Below, piece by piece: positions 4,863 to 5,815 of a stretch of DNA of 5,815 nt (position 1 is the first letter of the stretch; each line of letters opens with the position of its first letter). A program made the translations under genes and the position numbers. This DNA comes from Actinomycetota bacterium. Lineage in GTDB: Bacteria; Actinomycetota; Acidimicrobiia; Acidimicrobiales; Ilumatobacteraceae. The stretch covers positions 1 to 5,815 of the forward strand of contig SXYT01000166.1 of the NCBI GenBank assembly GCA_005788205.1, in the 5' to 3' direction. The notes beneath the pieces were generated by a model. The model saw only the letters and a program-made list of their open reading frames with translations, had not been told where the DNA came from and made no database searches.

Positions 4863-5815
4863 CGGGCGCGGCCGTCCGAGTACGGGGTGCCGTCGGTCTT
4901 CGTGGTGGAGCACACGTACGCGGTTCCCGAGTAGGTGCCCTGCGCCCCCTTCGGGCTGCAGAAGGCGCCCGGCTTGATCGTGGGGAGGGCACCTCCCTTG
5001 GCCGGAGCAGTTGTGGCTGGCGCGATGGTGGTCGGCGCACCCGCAGAAGGAAGCGTGCTCCCCTGGGTCGGCACGGTGGTGGCCGTGGACCCGGGCGGGG
5101 CGGTGACGGGAGTGGGCGTGGAACCCCACGGCGCGAGCATGGTGCCGGCGCACTGGCCCTTCAGCCGCTTCTCGATGAAGCGGTACTCGCTCTCGTCCAT
5201 GGACAGCGACCACCTGGACTTCACGGCGACCCAGTCGGACAGGTACGTGCAGTGCACCGCGGTGTTGCGCGGCATCCACTGCGGCGGGTCCTTCTCGCCC
5301 TTCGAACGGTTGGACGACGCAGTCACCGCGACGAGAACGCGCGGGTCGGAGAGGTCGTTCGCGAATGCCTCGCGCCGCGCGGCAGTCCACCTCCCCGCAC
5401 CGGAGTCCCACGCCTCCTTCAGTGGCACCACATGATCGACATCAAGCCCCGAGGGATCCGTGACGGTGACCTTGTCGTACGTGGAGTACCAGTCACCTGC
5501 GATGACCTTGCAGCCGAACGGGTCCACTTGTGCCGGCGAGGTGCTCTCGTCGACGAGTGCCTCCTCGCGCGTGTTGCAGGAGTCCCCGTCGGCGTCCACC
5601 CAGTGCCTGAACTTCGAGCGCGCGTAGCCGGCCGGCTGCTCGCGGCGGATCGGTATGCGCGCCAGCACGTCGAGAGCTGTGCTCGCCACCCAGCTGGTCT
5701 GCGGACCCGCCGATGCTTTCGACACGGTGGATGCGGCAGTCAACTGAACTCCCACCGATGCGGGCGAGACGGACGGCACCGAATCGGCAGAGGCACAACC
5801 GACGGAGAACGCGAC
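4847..5815 (-). CDS. Secreted HNH endonuclease (DUF1524-like), probable lipoprotein, 5' end outside the window
   Basis: The frame is open to the right edge, giving 322 visible residues; numbering here starts at that edge. VAFSVGCASADS at the edge looks like the end of a lipoprotein signal peptide, with C7 as lipidated Cys, so the true start is beyond the window and a GTG at 5779 is probably internal. WVDADGDSCNTREEA (72-86), an acidic metal-binding-like segment typical of secreted HNH proteins, is followed by the nuclease core: DVDHVVPLKEAW with D127 and H128, N169 in SSNRSKGEKDPPQW, and W180. Four cysteines (C80, C102, C189, C221) suit two disulfides outside the cytoplasm. A Thr/Pro/Ala-rich linker (about 229-282) leads to a small tail, FCSPKGAQGTYSGTAYVC and GRARWRRV, seen in other actinobacterial surface proteins. 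I infer a cell-surface DNase, for nutrient DNA, competition or defence. The nuclease fold is firm; lipid anchoring is likely but only its edge is visible. Confidence 0.9.
   Translation of the reverse strand, partial: VAFSVGCASADSVPSVSPASVGVQLTAASTVSKASAGPQTSWVASTALDVLARIPIRREQPAGYARSKFRHWVDADGDSCNTREEALVDESTSPAQVDPFGCKVIAGDWYSTYDKVTVTDPSGLDVDHVVPLKEAWDSGAGRWTAARREAFANDLSDPRVLVAVTASSNRSKGEKDPPQWMPRNTAVHCTYLSDWVAVKSRWSLSMDESEYRFIEKRLKGQCAGTMLAPWGSTPTPVTAPPGSTATTVPTQGSTLPSAGAPTTIAPATTAPAKGGALPTIKPGAFCSPKGAQGTYSGTAYVCSTTKTDGTPYSDGRARWRRV

Noticed and set aside
4728..5411. Upstream continuation of the VOC frame to a start at 5411
   Set aside because: The open frame crosses the bL37-like and HNH genes on the same strand in a different frame, and its translation is Arg-rich shadow sequence. 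GTG 4727 with GAGG eight bases upstream is better.

Overview
The window is high-GC DNA (about two thirds or more G+C by eye) with strong actinobacterial character, and I would guess Acidimicrobiia or a near relative. Four things point there: a 28-codon gene for a basic ribosomal peptide of the actinobacterial bL37 type, apparently leaderless genes with TANNNT boxes just before the ATG, complete absence of TTA codons from the protein genes, and a secreted protein with a Thr/Pro linker and small Cys-containing tail module. The taxonomic guess rests on recalled family resemblance, not on a search.

Layout. Positions 1-423 (+) hold the 3' end of an E. coli-type argininosuccinate synthase gene. It runs tail-to-tail into, and overlaps by 55 bp, a minus-strand cluster that reads right to left from 3098 to 369: a 109-residue uncharacterised protein, a tRNA-Leu with anticodon UAA, an enolase-superfamily N-succinylamino-acid racemase/o-succinylbenzoate synthase, and an M20 metallopeptidase/deacylase. 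The gaps are 10, 27 and 20 bp. Diverging from this cluster at 3148 (+) is a Cas4/RecB-like PD-(D/E)XK nuclease with a predicted Fe-S cluster, probably read from a leaderless transcript. It ends 8 bp before the end of a second minus-strand group: a secreted, probably lipid-anchored HNH nuclease (cut by the right edge), the bL37-like gene with its own promoter, and a two-module VOC/glyoxalase-fold protein. No stretch longer than 50 bases lacks a gene.

How the genes may work together. The racemase and M20 hydrolase are a recognisable pair. In the pathway described from Geobacillus, a D-amino acid is N-succinylated, the N-succinyl-D-amino acid is racemised, and an M20 enzyme removes succinate from the L-form, converting D- to L-amino acids irreversibly. 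The GNAT succinyltransferase that would start the pathway is not in the window. The tRNA sits inside this cluster, so its processing and expression of the racemase may be linked. The other genes look like ordinary neighbours. I see no mobile element, CRISPR array, integrase or convincing intrinsic terminator.
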